NCBI RefSeq assembly: GCF_013410665.1
Contig: NZ_JACCFM010000001.1
Coordinates: 310,001 to 374,000, forward strand
Direction: 5' to 3'
From: Leifsonia psychrotolerans
GTDB taxonomy: Bacteria > Actinomycetota > Actinomycetes > Actinomycetales > Microbacteriaceae
DNA length: 64,000 nucleotides
Each line of letters begins with the position of its first letter. Within the stretch, counting starts at the first letter, position 1. Shown here piece by piece: positions 63,295 to 64,000 of the stretch. Position numbers and translations under genes: made by a program. The notes beneath the pieces are model-generated. The model had not been told where the DNA came from. It did no database searches and saw only the letters and a list, made by a program, of their open reading frames with translations.

Positions 63295-64000
63295 TCAGCG
63301 CAACGTGTACCGCGGCGAGAAGTTGCGTTCCATCACCAGGCTCGCGGCACCGACGGCCGCCACGTCATCGCCGATCGAGCTCGACACGAGGGCGACGGGT
63401 TGCGTGCCGCTCGCCTCGGCAGCGGCGGCGAGCAGCGGAGCAATGGACTTCATCATGTGCTCCTGCACGGCTGGCCACGACGGGCCCCCGAAGACGACCT
63501 GGTCGATATCGAGCAGCGCGATCAGATTGGCGACATACAGCGCCAGGCTCTGTCCCGCGCGATCCAACACGGCCAGCGCCGCCTCGTTGCCGAGAGCTGC
63601 GCTTTGACCCAGGATATGAAAGAGACTGTCGACCGTCTCGAGTCGAATCGGAACGTCGTCGTCGACCGCACGTCCGGCCAGCTCAGGAGGCATCGGGATC
63701 GCCCCGCGTTGCAGCGCGTCGATCACGAGCCGGTACGGCCGCATGACCTCGCCAAAGCATCCGCGTCGCCCGCACACGCATTGCGGCCCGGTCGGGTCAA
63801 CCACCGAGTGCCCGACATCTCCGGCGTTCTGGGACGACCCGGCGTGCACCGCTCCATCCAATACGAGTCCGACGCCCACACCGGTGCCCCAATAGATGAA
63901 CGCTGTGTTCTGCCGTTCCGAGATGGGATTGGTCCACTCCTCGGCGAGCACGGCAGCGGTGACGTCTTTGGTGAGCGTGGTTGGCAGGCCAAATGCCTCG
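63295..64000 (-). CDS. ROK-family protein (sugar kinase or repressor), 5' end beyond window
   Basis: About 235 C-terminal residues of a ROK protein, open to the window edge with the family's FGLPTTLTKDVTAAVLAEEW at the top. AFIYWGTGVGVGLVLDGAVH is the ATP-binding strand, AGDVGHSVVD the E/D-x-G-H motif and CVCGRRGCFGEVM the CxCGxxGCxE zinc motif. The rest (DQVVFGGPSW) completes the sugar-kinase fold. Without the N-terminus a glucokinase cannot be told from a winged-helix ROK repressor. Confidence 0.92.
   Translation of the reverse strand, partial: EAFGLPTTLTKDVTAAVLAEEWTNPISERQNTAFIYWGTGVGVGLVLDGAVHAGSSQNAGDVGHSVVDPTGPQCVCGRRGCFGEVMRPYRLVIDALQRGAIPMPPELAGRAVDDDVPIRLETVDSLFHILGQSAALGNEAALAVLDRAGQSLALYVANLIALLDIDQVVFGGPSWPAVQEHMMKSIAPLLAAAAEASGTQPVALVSSSIGDDVAAVGAASLVMERNFSPRYTLR

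Overview
The window is high-GC DNA with actinobacterial features: SCO6880-type, DUF6112, DUF2637 and DUF4913 conjugation proteins, a bifunctional primase/polymerase, a MobF relaxase, CmtR and CueP. I infer Actinomycetota, probably Microbacteriaceae; no rRNA or intact tRNA is present to prove it.

Layout. (1) 1-2.8 kb: end of an IS21-family element, a truncated RES-domain gene and a DUF2971 gene. (2) about 3-48.8 kb: an integrative conjugative element (ICE) or ICE-derived island. It has an excisionase/integrase pair (3.2-4.6 kb), hypothetical cargo with GIY-YIG and DUF1643 genes (5-10.4 kb), and a leftward type IV secretion operon (25.9 to 10.4 kb: membrane-anchored protein, NlpC-like/M23 hydrolase, two DUF6112 proteins, TrbL-like channel protein, SCO6880, VirB4-type ATPase, DprA, coupling protein, SSB, DUF4913). 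A second leftward operon (33 to 29.1 kb) encodes an ArdC remnant, primase/polymerase, DUF2637, two hypotheticals and ParB. A rightward MobF relaxase lies at 37.4-40.9 kb. (3) 48.6-52.3 kb: two imperfect direct repeats of about 100 bp, each ending in a tRNA 3'-end sequence, bracket a decayed integrase, a TetR/MFS pair and an AbiE toxin-antitoxin remnant; this looks like a stacked integration site. (4) 52.5-64 kb: more ordinary chromosomal genes (ABC exporter, SRPBCC protein, PdxY, DUF4287, MarR/SDR pair), a copper/cadmium resistance cluster (DUF6153, CueP, CmtR, P-type ATPase), a GNAT enzyme and a partial ROK-family gene.

The ICE carries several candidate anti-phage or conflict genes: a TIR-like protein with an adjoining zinc-ribbon gene, a DUF4062 protein, an 803-residue unrecognised protein with an R-N-x3-H HEPN-type motif, a Lon-related/MIT_C fragment, a CoiA-like nuclease and DUF2971. 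Many are damaged. IS256 splits the TIR-like gene; IS3 and a deletion cut the Lon-related/MIT_C and ArdC genes; the coupling-protein gene has a frameshift; LysE and GIY-YIG have in-frame stops. If these changes are real and not sequencing errors, the conjugation machinery is probably non-functional and the region is decaying.

Mobile elements can be read precisely in places. An IS1380-family element (5-bp target duplication CTTAG) sits inside an IS3-family element (3-bp duplication AGT). A cargo block of about 3 kb is inserted in the conjugation operon between two copies of the 3' end of the SCO6880-family gene.
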